From Pseudomonas gessardii (GTDB taxonomy: Bacteria > Pseudomonadota > Gammaproteobacteria > Pseudomonadales > Pseudomonadaceae): DNA of 64,000 nucleotides. Under the pieces are notes generated by a model. That model did not search any database, was not told the origin of the DNA, and saw nothing but the letters and a program-made list of their open reading frames with translations. The first letter of the stretch is position 1. Every line of letters begins with the position of its first letter. The DNA is taken from the NCBI RefSeq assembly GCF_001983165.1, contig NZ_MNPU01000020.1:1-64000 (forward strand), given 5' to 3'. Below are positions 56,752 to 64,000 of the stretch, piece by piece. The translations under genes were made by a program, and so were the position numbers.

Positions 56752-59547
56752 ATGAGCCAAGCCCCCCTCGTCCTGGTGGACGGTTCTTCATATCTGTACC
56801 GCGCCTTCCACGCGCTGCCGCCGCTGACCACCTCCCAAGGCCTGCCGACCGGTGCGGTCAAGGGCGTGTTGAACATGCTCAAAAGCCTGCGCAAGCAGTA
56901 CCCGGACAGCCCGTTCGCGGTGGTGTTCGATGCCAAGGGTGGGACATTTCGCGATGACATGTACGCCGAATACAAGGCCAACCGCCCGAGCATGCCCGAT
57001 GACATGCGCGTGCAGATCGAGCCGCTGCACCAGAGCGTAATTGCCCTGGGCTTCCCGCTGCTGTGCGTCGAAGGCGTTGAAGCCGACGACGTGATCGGCA
57101 CCCTGGCCCGCAGCAGCGCGGCTGCCGACCGCCCGGTGGTGATCTCCACAGGTGACAAGGACATGGCACAGCTGGTCGACGGGCACATTACCCTGGTCAA
57201 CACCATGACCGGTAGCGCCATGGACATCGACGGCGTAAAGGAGAAATTTGGGGTCGCTCCCGAGCAGATCATCGACTATCTGGCACTGATGGGCGATTCC
57301 TCCGACAACATCCCGGGTGTTCCTGGTATCGGTCCTAAGACCGCTTCGGGACTGCTGGTCGGTGTGAACGGCGGTTTGAAAGAGCTCTACGAGCAGCTCG
57401 ATATTGTCCCGACCCTGCCGATCCGTGGGGCCAAGACCCTGCCGGCCAAGCTGGAAGAGCACAAGGAGATGGCGTTCCTGTCCTACCAGTTGGCGACGAT
57501 CAAGGTCGATGTGCCATTGGCTGTCGGCCTGGACGATTTGCACCTGATCGAGCCGGATCGCGAGAAGCTGCTTGAGCTGTACACCCTGCTGGAGTTCAAG
57601 AGCTGGATCGATGAGATTCAGCGCGACGCCAAGCGGGTCGAGCTCAAGGCCGCCGCTGACGTTGCGCCGGCCCAGGTTGCAGTTGAGGCCCAAGCGCCTG
57701 TGGCCCCGGTCCAGGCGCAGTACGAGACCATCCTCGACCAGGCCCGTTTTGACGTCTGGCTGAAAAAACTCAATGACGCGAAATTGTTTGCCTTCGATAC
57801 CGAAACCACCGGTATCGATGCCCAGCAGGCGCAACTGGTGGGGGTTTCGTTTGCCGTGCAGGCCAATGAAGCGGCCTACATCCCGCTGACCCATTCCTAC
57901 ATCGGCGTGCCTGAGCAACTGGATCGCGATACGGTGTTGTTGGCGCTCAAGCCGTTGCTGGAGGACCCGAACAAGCTCAAGGTCGGCCAGCACGCCAAAT
58001 TCGACATGAACATCCTGGCCAATTGCGCCATCGGCGGCGACCCGGCGCACGGCATCACCGTGCGCGGCATCGCCTTCGACACCATGCTCGAATCCTACGT
58101 GCTGAACTCCACGGCGACCCGCCACGACATGGACAGCCTGGCGAAGAAGTACCTGGAGCATGACACCGTCAGTTTCCAGGACATCGCCGGCAAAGGCGCC
58201 AAGCAGCTGACCTTCGACCAGATTGCCTTGGAACAGGCCGGCCCCTACGCCGCCGAAGATGCCGATGTGACCCTGCGCCTGCACCTGGCGCTGTATGAGC
58301 AACTCAGCGCCTTGCCGAGCCTGGCCAGCGTGCTGACAGATATCGAGATGCCATTGGTGCCGGTACTGGCGCGGATCGAGCGCCAGGGAGCCCTGGTGGA
58401 TGCCGCGTTGCTTGGCGTGCAGAGCATCGAGCTGGGCAACAAGATGGTGGAACTGGAGCGCCAGGCGTATGAGATCGCCGGCGAAGAGTTCAACCTCGGT
58501 TCACCCAAGCAATTGGGGGCGATCCTCTACGAAAAACTCGGGCTGCCGGTATTGAAGAAGACTGGCAAGGGCCAGGCCTCTACCGCCGAGGAAGTGCTGG
58601 CCAAACTGGCCGAAGATGACTATCCATTGCCCAAGGTGCTGATGCAGTACCGCAGCATGAGCAAACTCAAAAGCACCTACACCGACCGTTTGCCCGAGCA
58701 GATCAACCCGCGTACCGGGCGTATCCACACCTCTTATCACCAGGCCGTGGCCGCCACCGGGCGCTTGTCGTCCAGTGATCCGAACCTGCAGAACATCCCG
58801 GTGCGCACCGCCGAAGGCCGGCGGATCCGCCAGGCATTCGTTGCGCCCAAGGGCTACAAACTGCTGGCGGCGGACTATTCGCAGATCGAACTGCGGATCA
58901 TGGCGCACCTGTCCAAGGACGAGGGCTTGCTCAACGCCTTCCGCGATAACCTGGATGTGCACACGGCCACGGCGGCCGAGGTGTTCAAGGTCGAGTTGGG
59001 CGAGGTCACGTCCGACCAGCGCCGCAGCGCCAAGGCGATCAACTTCGGCCTGATCTACGGCATGGGTGCGCAGAAGCTGGGCAAGGACATTGGCGTCGAT
59101 ACCAAGACGGCCAAGGCCTACATCGATGTGTACTTCGCCCGCTACCCGGGGGTGCGCGAGTACATGGAACGCACCCGCGCCCAGGCATCCGACCAAGGCT
59201 ATGTGGAAACCCTGTTCGGACGTCGCCTGTACTTGCCGGATATCCACTCCAACAAGCCGCAGGAGCGCGCGGGCGCCGAACGCACCGCGATCAACGCGCC
59301 GATGCAGGGCACTGCCGCCGATATCATCAAGAAGGCCATGGTCAAGGTCGACAACTGGCTGACGGAGTCGGGGCTCGACGCCAAGGTCATCCTGCAGGTG
59401 CACGATGAATTGGTACTGGAGGTCCGCGAAGACCTGGTGGCCGAGGTCAGCGAGAAGATTCGCGAGCACATGAGCAGTGCCGCGCAACTGGATGTGCCGC
59501 TGCTGGTGGAAGTCGGGGTGGGGGATAACTGGGACGAGGCGCACTGA
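56752..59547 (+). CDS. polA: DNA polymerase I
   Basis: 931 residues from the ATG at 56752 ([15 protein letters not shown]). Three domains: 5'-nuclease (about 1-300; [37 protein letters not shown]), a 3'-5' exonuclease (about 330-530, with FDTETTGID intact, so proofreading is likely active), and polymerase (about 540-931; [22 protein letters not shown] and [10 protein letters not shown]). Used in repair and Okazaki fragment processing. Confidence 0.98.
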   Translation: MSQAPLVLVDGSSYLYRAFHALPPLTTSQGLPTGAVKGVLNMLKSLRKQYPDSPFAVVFDAKGGTFRDDMYAEYKANRPSMPDDMRVQIEPLHQSVIALGFPLLCVEGVEADDVIGTLARSSAAADRPVVISTGDKDMAQLVDGHITLVNTMTGSAMDIDGVKEKFGVAPEQIIDYLALMGDSSDNIPGVPGIGPKTASGLLVGVNGGLKELYEQLDIVPTLPIRGAKTLPAKLEEHKEMAFLSYQLATIKVDVPLAVGLDDLHLIEPDREKLLELYTLLEFKSWIDEIQRDAKRVELKAAADVAPAQVAVEAQAPVAPVQAQYETILDQARFDVWLKKLNDAKLFAFDTETTGIDAQQAQLVGVSFAVQANEAAYIPLTHSYIGVPEQLDRDTVLLALKPLLEDPNKLKVGQHAKFDMNILANCAIGGDPAHGITVRGIAFDTMLESYVLNSTATRHDMDSLAKKYLEHDTVSFQDIAGKGAKQLTFDQIALEQAGPYAAEDADVTLRLHLALYEQLSALPSLASVLTDIEMPLVPVLARIERQGALVDAALLGVQSIELGNKMVELERQAYEIAGEEFNLGSPKQLGAILYEKLGLPVLKKTGKGQASTAEEVLAKLAEDDYPLPKVLMQYRSMSKLKSTYTDRLPEQINPRTGRIHTSYHQAVAATGRLSSSDPNLQNIPVRTAEGRRIRQAFVAPKGYKLLAADYSQIELRIMAHLSKDEGLLNAFRDNLDVHTATAAEVFKVELGEVTSDQRRSAKAINFGLIYGMGAQKLGKDIGVDTKTAKAYIDVYFARYPGVREYMERTRAQASDQGYVETLFGRRLYLPDIHSNKPQERAGAERTAINAPMQGTAADIIKKAMVKVDNWLTESGLDAKVILQVHDELVLEVREDLVAEVSEKIREHMSSAAQLDVPLLVEVGVGDNWDEAH

Positions 59548-59553
59548 TCGGCT

Positions 59554-59586
59554 GGCACGGCTGCGGCATGACGTCGCAGCTGTGCC
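59554..59586 (+). terminator. Hairpin after polA
   Basis: GGCACGGCTGCG at 59554-59565 pairs with CGCAGCTGTGCC at 59575-59586 (one G-T pair). No strong T run follows, so it is either a Rho-dependent or mRNA-stabilising hairpin. Confidence 0.45.
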
Positions 59587-59638
59587 TGTTAGATCGGAAA
59601 GCTCCGAGGGTTATTTCCAATAGTTTTGCGCTGTGCCG

Positions 59639-59666
59639 GAACTTAACCCATGAAAAGTCACTCAGA
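59639..59666 (+). promoter_or_regulatory. AlgU (sigma-22)-type promoter for the ErsA-like sRNA
   Basis: GAACTT at 59639-59644, 17 nt, TCAGA at 59662-59666. Matches the sigma-22 consensus, and P. aeruginosa ersA is sigma-22 dependent. Identical -35, spacing and -10 to the osmC promoter. Confidence 0.72.
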
Positions 59667-59671
59667 GTTAC

Positions 59672-59803
59672 TGAATGGGTGGTGAAGCCCTTCAATGCTC
59701 CTATGTTGTGTTAAGTGTTGGCAGATATCTGGACCCCGCCCTAGCGGTCCGGAACTTGGACCCCGAACTTCCCCTCCCCATACGAAGTCCGGGGTTTTTT
59801 TTG
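59672..59803 (+). ncRNA. ersA: ErsA-like (Spot 42-position) regulatory RNA
   Basis: No reading frame; the interval lies between polA and engB as ersA does in P. aeruginosa. From the predicted +1 near 59672 to the T run is about 130 nt, close to the known ErsA size. It holds C-rich unpaired candidates (ACCCCGCCC, TTCCCCTCCCC), an internal GGACC/GGTCC hairpin at 59731-59750 and a terminator. ErsA is an Hfq-binding RNA acting on algC and oprD mRNAs in P. aeruginosa. Exact ends are inferred. Confidence 0.7.
59761..59802 (+). terminator. Rho-independent terminator of the sRNA
   Basis: CCCCGAACTTC at 59761-59771 pairs with GAAGTCCGGGG at 59784-59794 (one mismatch), followed by eight T. It may also serve Hfq binding and ends just before the convergent engB stop. 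Confidence 0.88.
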
Positions 59804-59815
59804 CCCACAGAAAAG

Positions 59816-60457
59816 TTACTCGGCCAGTTCTGCGCCCTTGTCCGCCAGCTCCATCCAGCCGGCCAGCACGGTATAGGCATCTTCCAGGCCCATGCGCTTG
59901 GGCGCCGAGAACAGCTGGATGGTGATTGCATCACCCCAACCTTTACGGATTTGCGCCTGCACTTTGAGCAAGGTGCCCTTGGCGGCGCCGTAGGTCAGCT
60001 TGTCGGCCTTGGTCAGCAAAATGTGCATCGGCATGCCGCTGGCGACTGCCCAATCGAGCATCAACAGGTCGAAGTCGGTCATGGGATGACGGATATCCAT
60101 CATCAGGATCAGCCCTTTCAGGCTTTCGCGGCCACCCAGGTAGGCTTCCAGGTGACGCTGCCAGTGCAACTTCAATGGGATAGGGACTTTTGCGTAACCG
60201 TAGCCCGGCAGGTCGACCAGACGCCGATCATCGTCTAGCTTGAAGAAGTTGAGCAACTGTGTGCGGCCCGGGGTTTTCGAGGTGCGAGCCAGGCTGGCAT
60301 GGGTCAGGGTGTTGAGCGCGCTGGACTTGCCGGCGTTGGAGCGCCCGGCGAAGGCCACTTCAAAGCCTTCGTCGTCGGGGCATTGGTCGACTTTGGCGGC
60401 GCTGAGCATGAACGTGGACTGTTGGCACAGACCGAGGATGGGGTTCTTGAGTTGCAT
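59816..60457 (-). CDS. engB: Ribosome biogenesis GTP-binding protein EngB/YihA
   Basis: 213 residues from the ATG at 60457 ([13 protein letters not shown]). G1 GRSNAGKSS at 38-46, G3 DLPGYGYAK and G4 TKADK show a small circular GTPase. Needed for 50S subunit maturation and usually essential. The 192-bp gap before the cytochrome gene holds both promoters. Confidence 0.96.
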   Translation of the reverse strand: MQLKNPILGLCQQSTFMLSAAKVDQCPDDEGFEVAFAGRSNAGKSSALNTLTHASLARTSKTPGRTQLLNFFKLDDDRRLVDLPGYGYAKVPIPLKLHWQRHLEAYLGGRESLKGLILMMDIRHPMTDFDLLMLDWAVASGMPMHILLTKADKLTYGAAKGTLLKVQAQIRKGWGDAITIQLFSAPKRMGLEDAYTVLAGWMELADKGAELAE

Positions 60458-60649
60458 GGGATTTCCGATGTGGGCGGTGCCGGGAATGGGTGCGGCAAGT
60501 AGTGTCGTTCCCGTTTCAGTGGCGCCAGTATATAATGCCGCAGATTTTGTGTGTGCTTTGTCCCAGCGAAGGATGAAGTTCACGGGAGCGATAGACCTTT
60601 ATTGCGCATTAGAACGCAAAACGCTTCCAAACCCTGAAAAGGTCGACGT

Positions 60650-60940
60650 ATGACCCAGTGGCTGCTAGCTGTCGGTGTCCTGTTACCACTTTACAGTGCG
60701 CAGGCTACACAGGATCCGGAAGCTGTGTACAACCGCGTTTGTGCGGCTTGTCATGCCGGGCAGTTGCCAATGGCCCCCAAGCGGGGTGACCAGGCAGCCT
60801 GGGCGCCGAGACTGGCGCAAGGCATGGATACGCTGGTGCAGCGTGTGACCCAGGGTTTCAAGGCGATGCCGCCGCGTGGTTTGTGCATGGAATGCCGTGC
60901 CGAGGATTACCAGGCCATCATCCTTTTGATGAGCGAGTAG
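60650..60940 (+). CDS. Cytochrome c5-like monoheme protein
   Basis: 96 residues: signal peptide to about residue 19, then CAACH near residues 32-36 and MPPRG with the methionine ligand near residue 75, plus CMEC near the end, as in cytochrome c5. Periplasmic electron carrier. Positioned 46 bp ahead of cytochrome c4 and likely in one unit. Confidence 0.9.
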   Translation: MTQWLLAVGVLLPLYSAQATQDPEAVYNRVCAACHAGQLPMAPKRGDQAAWAPRLAQGMDTLVQRVTQGFKAMPPRGLCMECRAEDYQAIILLMSE

Positions 60941-60986
60941 ACCCGGTCCATAACTCTATAACCTTTAGCCGTAATTGGATTAGCTG

Positions 60987-61601
60987 ATGAACAAATTGAT
61001 CGTGAGTCTGCTGTTGACCTTGGGCATCACTGGTGTTGCCCATGCTGCAGGTGACGCTACTGCTGGCCAGACAAAGGCCGCCGTATGTGGTGCCTGCCAT
61101 GGACCGGATGGCAACAGCCCGGCACCCAACTTTCCAAAACTGGCGGGCCAGGGTGAGAAATACCTGACCAAGCAGATGCACGACATCAAGGACGGCAAGC
61201 GCACGGTCCTGGAAATGACCGGCTTGCTGACCAACCTCAGCGATCAGGACCTGGCGGATATCGCGGCGTACTACGCCAGCCAGGCCGGCAGTGTGGGCGC
61301 GGCAGATCCGAAACTGGTCGCCCGTGGTGAACAATTGTTCCGTGGCGGCAACCTGGACAAAGGCCTGCCGGCTTGTACCGGTTGCCACTCCCCGGACGGT
61401 TCGGGTAACGCCGCAGCAGGCTTCCCGCACCTGGGTGGCCAGCACGCCCAGTACATCGCCAAGCAATTGACTGATTTCCGCAAGGAAGACGCCGGTCGGG
61501 CCAACGATGGCGATGCCATGACCATGCGTACCATCGCGCGTAAGATGAGTGACGAAGACATTGCAGCGGTAGCCAGCTACATCCAAGGCTTGCACAAGTA
61601 A
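60987..61601 (+). CDS. cc4: Cytochrome c4, diheme
   Basis: 204 residues: signal peptide (GITGVAHAA), then two similar cytochrome c domains with CGACHGPDGNS near residue 37 and CTGCHSPDGSG near residue 132. Axial methionines lie in each half (TVLEMTGL and MTMRTIA). Carries electrons to terminal oxidases, including cbb3. Confidence 0.95.
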   Translation: MNKLIVSLLLTLGITGVAHAAGDATAGQTKAAVCGACHGPDGNSPAPNFPKLAGQGEKYLTKQMHDIKDGKRTVLEMTGLLTNLSDQDLADIAAYYASQAGSVGAADPKLVARGEQLFRGGNLDKGLPACTGCHSPDGSGNAAAGFPHLGGQHAQYIAKQLTDFRKEDAGRANDGDAMTMRTIARKMSDEDIAAVASYIQGLHK

Positions 61602-61678
61602 GGCCTGGATAAACCTGCGTTGCAAGGGCCGACATGCCGTGTAACGTTAACGCTCGATTAATCCGTTGATGCAAGCAT

Positions 61679-61707
61679 AAAAAGGGTAGCTGCGGCTGCC
61701 CTTTTTT
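61679..61707 (+). terminator. Rho-independent terminator after cytochrome c4
   Basis: AAAGGGTAGC and GCTGCCCTTT (one G-T pair) flank a TGCG loop, followed by TTTTG. Terminates the c5-c4 unit. The remaining gap to dsbA (about 90 bp) holds its promoter. Confidence 0.88.
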
Positions 61708-61801
61708 GTGGCTGCTACCGTTACACTAACGAACTCATGCCCGTGCCGGCCTGTCATAAAAAAGGTCGCGCGAGGCGACTTTATTTGTCCAGGAGTAAAG
61801 C

Positions 61802-62437
61802 ATGCGTAAATTGATCCTCAGCGCCGCTCTCGTCACTGCCAGCCTGTTCGGCATGACCGCCCAAGCTGCCGATGTGCCGCTTGAAGCGGGTAAAACCTAT
61901 GTTGAATTGACCAATCCAGTGCCGGTTTCCGTGCCGGGCAAGATCGAAGTCGTAGAGCTGTTCTGGTATGGCTGCCCGCATTGCTACTCTTTTGAACCCA
62001 CCATCAACCCTTGGGCCGAGAAGCTGCCATCGGACGTGAACTTCAAGCGCATCCCGGCCATGTTCGGCGGCCCTTGGGATGCCCACGGCCAGATGTTCCT
62101 GACCTTGGAAGCCATGGGTGTGGAGCATAAGGTTCACGGCGCGGTGTTCGATGCGATCCAAAAACAAGGCAAGCGCCTGACCAAGCCTGAAGAAATGGCT
62201 GACTTCCTCGCCACCCAGGGCGTGGACAAGGACAAGTTCCTCACCACCTTCAACTCCTTTGCCATCAAGGGCCAGGTCAAACAGGCTAAGGACCTTGCGC
62301 AGAAGTACGGCGTGCAAGGCGTGCCAACCCTGATCGTCAACGGCAAGTACCGCTTTGACCTCGGCTCCACCGGCGGTCCTGAAGCGACCCTCAACGTTGC
62401 CGACCAGTTGATCGCCAAAGAGCGCGCAGCCAAGTAA
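61802..62437 (+). CDS. dsbA: Thiol:disulfide interchange protein DsbA
   Basis: 211 residues with a signal peptide ending at TAQAAD. Active site CPHC at Cys58-Cys61 in FWYGCPHCYS; cis-proline segment GVQGVPTLIVNG near residue 175. Introduces disulfides in periplasmic proteins and feeds electrons to DsbB. AGGAGTAAAGC precedes the ATG. Confidence 0.97.
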   Translation: MRKLILSAALVTASLFGMTAQAADVPLEAGKTYVELTNPVPVSVPGKIEVVELFWYGCPHCYSFEPTINPWAEKLPSDVNFKRIPAMFGGPWDAHGQMFLTLEAMGVEHKVHGAVFDAIQKQGKRLTKPEEMADFLATQGVDKDKFLTTFNSFAIKGQVKQAKDLAQKYGVQGVPTLIVNGKYRFDLGSTGGPEATLNVADQLIAKERAAK

Positions 62438-62447
62438 GGGGCTCGCC

Positions 62448-63326
62448 ATGCGTCGCTGGGGTACTGAACGGGTGGTTGGCCGGCACGATCCACAGGTCAA
62501 TGAACACCACCTCGCGTCCACCGGCCTGCCGGCGGACAGCCGGCTGCGCTTGTTGAGCTTCAATATCCAGGTTGGCATCAGCACCGAGAAATATCGGCAT
62601 TACCTGACCCGTGGCTGGCAGCACCTGCTGCCCCACAATGGTCGGGCCGACAATCTGCAGAAGATTGGCGACCTGCTGGGTGACTTCGACCTGGTGGCCC
62701 TGCAGGAGGCCGATGGTGGCAGCCTGCGTTCGGGCTACGTCAACCAGGTCGAACACCTGGCCCAGCTCGGTGCCTTTCCCTACTGGTATCAACAACTCAA
62801 TCGCAACCTCGGGCGCTTGGGCCAGCACAGCAATGGCGTACTCAGCCGCTTGAAGCCCTGGGTGATCGAAGACCATCCACTGCCGGGCCCGAAAGGGCGC
62901 GGGGCGATTCTCGTGCGGTTTGGCGAGGGCCCGGAGGCGCTGGTGGTGGTCATGATGCACCTGGCGCTGGGCGCGCGTACCCGGACCCTGCAATTGGCCT
63001 ACATCCGTGAGCTGATCGGCGATTACAAACACCAGGTGCTGATGGGGGATATGAACACCCATGCCAGCGACCTGCTGCAGAACTCTCCGTTGCGCGACTT
63101 GGGGCTGCTGGCGCCGCAGGTCGAGGCTACGTTCCCCAGTTGGCGTCCGCAACGCTGCCTGGATCACATTCTGTTAAGCCCGACCCTGACGCTGGAAAGT
63201 GTGCAGGTACTGGCCCAACCCATTTCCGATCACCTGCCGGTCGCGGTAGAGATTCGTCTGCCGGGTTCGCTCACGGTGGATGCATTACCCGCGTTGAGCC
63301 CTGGCCCCCGCGGACCCCTTGCATGA
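62448..63326 (+). CDS. Endonuclease/exonuclease/phosphatase family protein
   Basis: 292 residues, ATG 10 bp behind dsbA with AAGGGGCTCGCC as ribosome site. Catalytic signatures of the EEP superfamily: [40 protein letters not shown] and [10 protein letters not shown]. Members are nucleases, phosphodiesterases or lipid phosphatases; no signal peptide is seen. Overlaps the next gene by four bases (ATGA). Homologous genes follow dsbA in other pseudomonads. Confidence 0.9.
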   Translation: MRRWGTERVVGRHDPQVNEHHLASTGLPADSRLRLLSFNIQVGISTEKYRHYLTRGWQHLLPHNGRADNLQKIGDLLGDFDLVALQEADGGSLRSGYVNQVEHLAQLGAFPYWYQQLNRNLGRLGQHSNGVLSRLKPWVIEDHPLPGPKGRGAILVRFGEGPEALVVVMMHLALGARTRTLQLAYIRELIGDYKHQVLMGDMNTHASDLLQNSPLRDLGLLAPQVEATFPSWRPQRCLDHILLSPTLTLESVQVLAQPISDHLPVAVEIRLPGSLTVDALPALSPGPRGPLA

Positions 63327-64000
63327 GCGACGACGCCCAGCGCTGGAAAGAAAAATACCTGTTAAGCATCGAGCAACAAGACAAGCTCGAACGCCGTTGG
63401 GCTGCGCGCCTCGACTTGCTGCGCCGTGGGCTGGTGCGCAGCACGCTGGCGGCCGAAGGCACGGACCGGGCCGTGGACCAGTGCATGAAAGAGATGCGCG
63501 ATGTGGTGCGCACCGATGACATGGACGCCGCGCTCGCCGCCTTGTTGCCACGCCTGGAAAAGGCCGTGCTGGACTCCGAACAACGCCGTGAGACACGGGT
63601 CGATCAGATCAGCACCGCGCTGACCGCCCTGGTGGCGCAACTGCAGGCGCTGCCCTTGCCGCGGGAAGTCAGTCGCCCGCTCAAGAGCTTTGCCAAGCAG
63701 TTGGACAGCCGCGTCGGCCAGGCGCGAGAAATTCCCCTGCTGCTCAGCGAGTTGAGCGGCCTGCAAGGGCAGGCCCTGAGCAATCTTGAGTCGAATGACG
63801 AGCCGCGCCCAGGTTTGTTGCAGCGCCTGTTTGGTGCCAAGGAGGCGGAGGCTGACGTCGCGCCGGTTGAGCCCGCCGTTTCGCCGACTGCCCGGGAGGG
63901 TCCTGCGCTGGCAGCCGCTCCTGCGCCGCAGCCAGTGCCGCAGGCGCCGGAGGAAACGCCCGAGCTGGCCCAGGCCCTGCGTGCCTTTACACCGCAAGTC
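63323..64000 (+). CDS. N-terminal part of a probable diguanylate cyclase (PA5487/DgcH type), cut by window end
   Basis: 226 codons are open to the end of the window, starting at the ATG that overlaps the upstream TGA. The visible part is an acidic, helical N-terminal region ([19 protein letters not shown]) followed from about residue 175 by a proline/alanine-rich linker. No catalytic motif is visible; the GGDEF domain would lie beyond the window. Assignment relies on gene order after dsbA in PAO1 and N-terminal resemblance. Confidence 0.6.
   Translation, partial: MSDDAQRWKEKYLLSIEQQDKLERRWAARLDLLRRGLVRSTLAAEGTDRAVDQCMKEMRDVVRTDDMDAALAALLPRLEKAVLDSEQRRETRVDQISTALTALVAQLQALPLPREVSRPLKSFAKQLDSRVGQAREIPLLLSELSGLQGQALSNLESNDEPRPGLLQRLFGAKEAEADVAPVEPAVSPTAREGPALAAAPAPQPVPQAPEETPELAQALRAFTPQV

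Noticed and set aside
56788..58302. 504-codon minus-strand frame inside polA
   Set aside because: Antisense to the polymerase I nuclease domains, which are intact with all motifs.
59548..59638. Small protein gene between polA and the sRNA promoter
   Set aside because: No start with a ribosome site; the interval is better explained by a hairpin after polA.

Overview
The window looks like chromosomal DNA of a Pseudomonas of the fluorescens group. The DNA is GC-rich, and many intergenic gaps carry the REP palindrome typical of these genomes (core GTGGGAGCGGGCTTGCCCGCGA or its CTGGCTTGCCTGCGA variant). From memory, gene order follows two blocks of P. aeruginosa PAO1: about PA0023-PA0114 (qor-hemF-aroE, choline sulfatase, trpBA-trpI, prlC, carbonic anhydrase/SulP, cox) and about PA5505-PA5487 (metQIN, znu/zur, thrB, polA, engB, cytochrome c4, dsbA). 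They are joined near 46.3 kb. No tRNA, rRNA, CRISPR or prophage was seen.

Layout. 1-0.2 kb: tail of an IS110-family transposase next to a REP. 0.2-3.1 kb: qor, hemF, aroE. 3.2-8.7 kb: choline-O-sulfate cluster (SulP transporter, ChoX-like binding protein, choline sulfatase, LysR regulator), then a DOPA-dioxygenase-like gene. 8.9-13.2 kb: D-galactonate catabolism (dgoK-dgoA-dgoD-dgoT), convergent with a berberine-bridge-type FAD oxidase. 15.1-18.2 kb: trpBA and divergent trpI. 18.2-24.6 kb: small stress and envelope genes (DUF883, dodecin, two DUF1161 paralogues, OsmC) around an AT-richer island. The island encodes a 506-residue protein with RTX-like repeats and a C-terminal M91-type zinc protease domain, behind a perfect hrp box. 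24.6-28.3 kb: HAD phosphatase, gamma carbonic anhydrase, prlC, yheV. 28.6-32.4 kb: periplasmic gluconate 2-dehydrogenase. 32.4-36.6 kb: a dockerin-like small protein, a LexA-controlled radical SAM gene and a beta carbonic anhydrase/SulP pair. 37.7-46.3 kb: complete caa3-type cytochrome oxidase operon with copper and heme A assembly genes. 46.4-51.3 kb: methionine ABC importer and a large catalase. 51.4-56.7 kb: zinc uptake genes with Zur, then homoserine kinase. 56.8-64 kb: polA, an ErsA-like sRNA, engB, cytochromes c5 and c4, dsbA, an EEP-family protein and the start of a probable diguanylate cyclase.

The most notable item is the candidate type III effector: a perfect GGAACC-N15-CCACNNA box lies about 100 bp upstream of the RTX-M91 gene, and no secretion apparatus is in the window. 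Regulatory sites readable in the sequence are a palindromic LexA box, two GAACTT-N17-TCAGA AlgU-type promoters (osmC and the ErsA-like sRNA), a probable Zur box, and two composite REP elements with arms of 39 and 41 nt.
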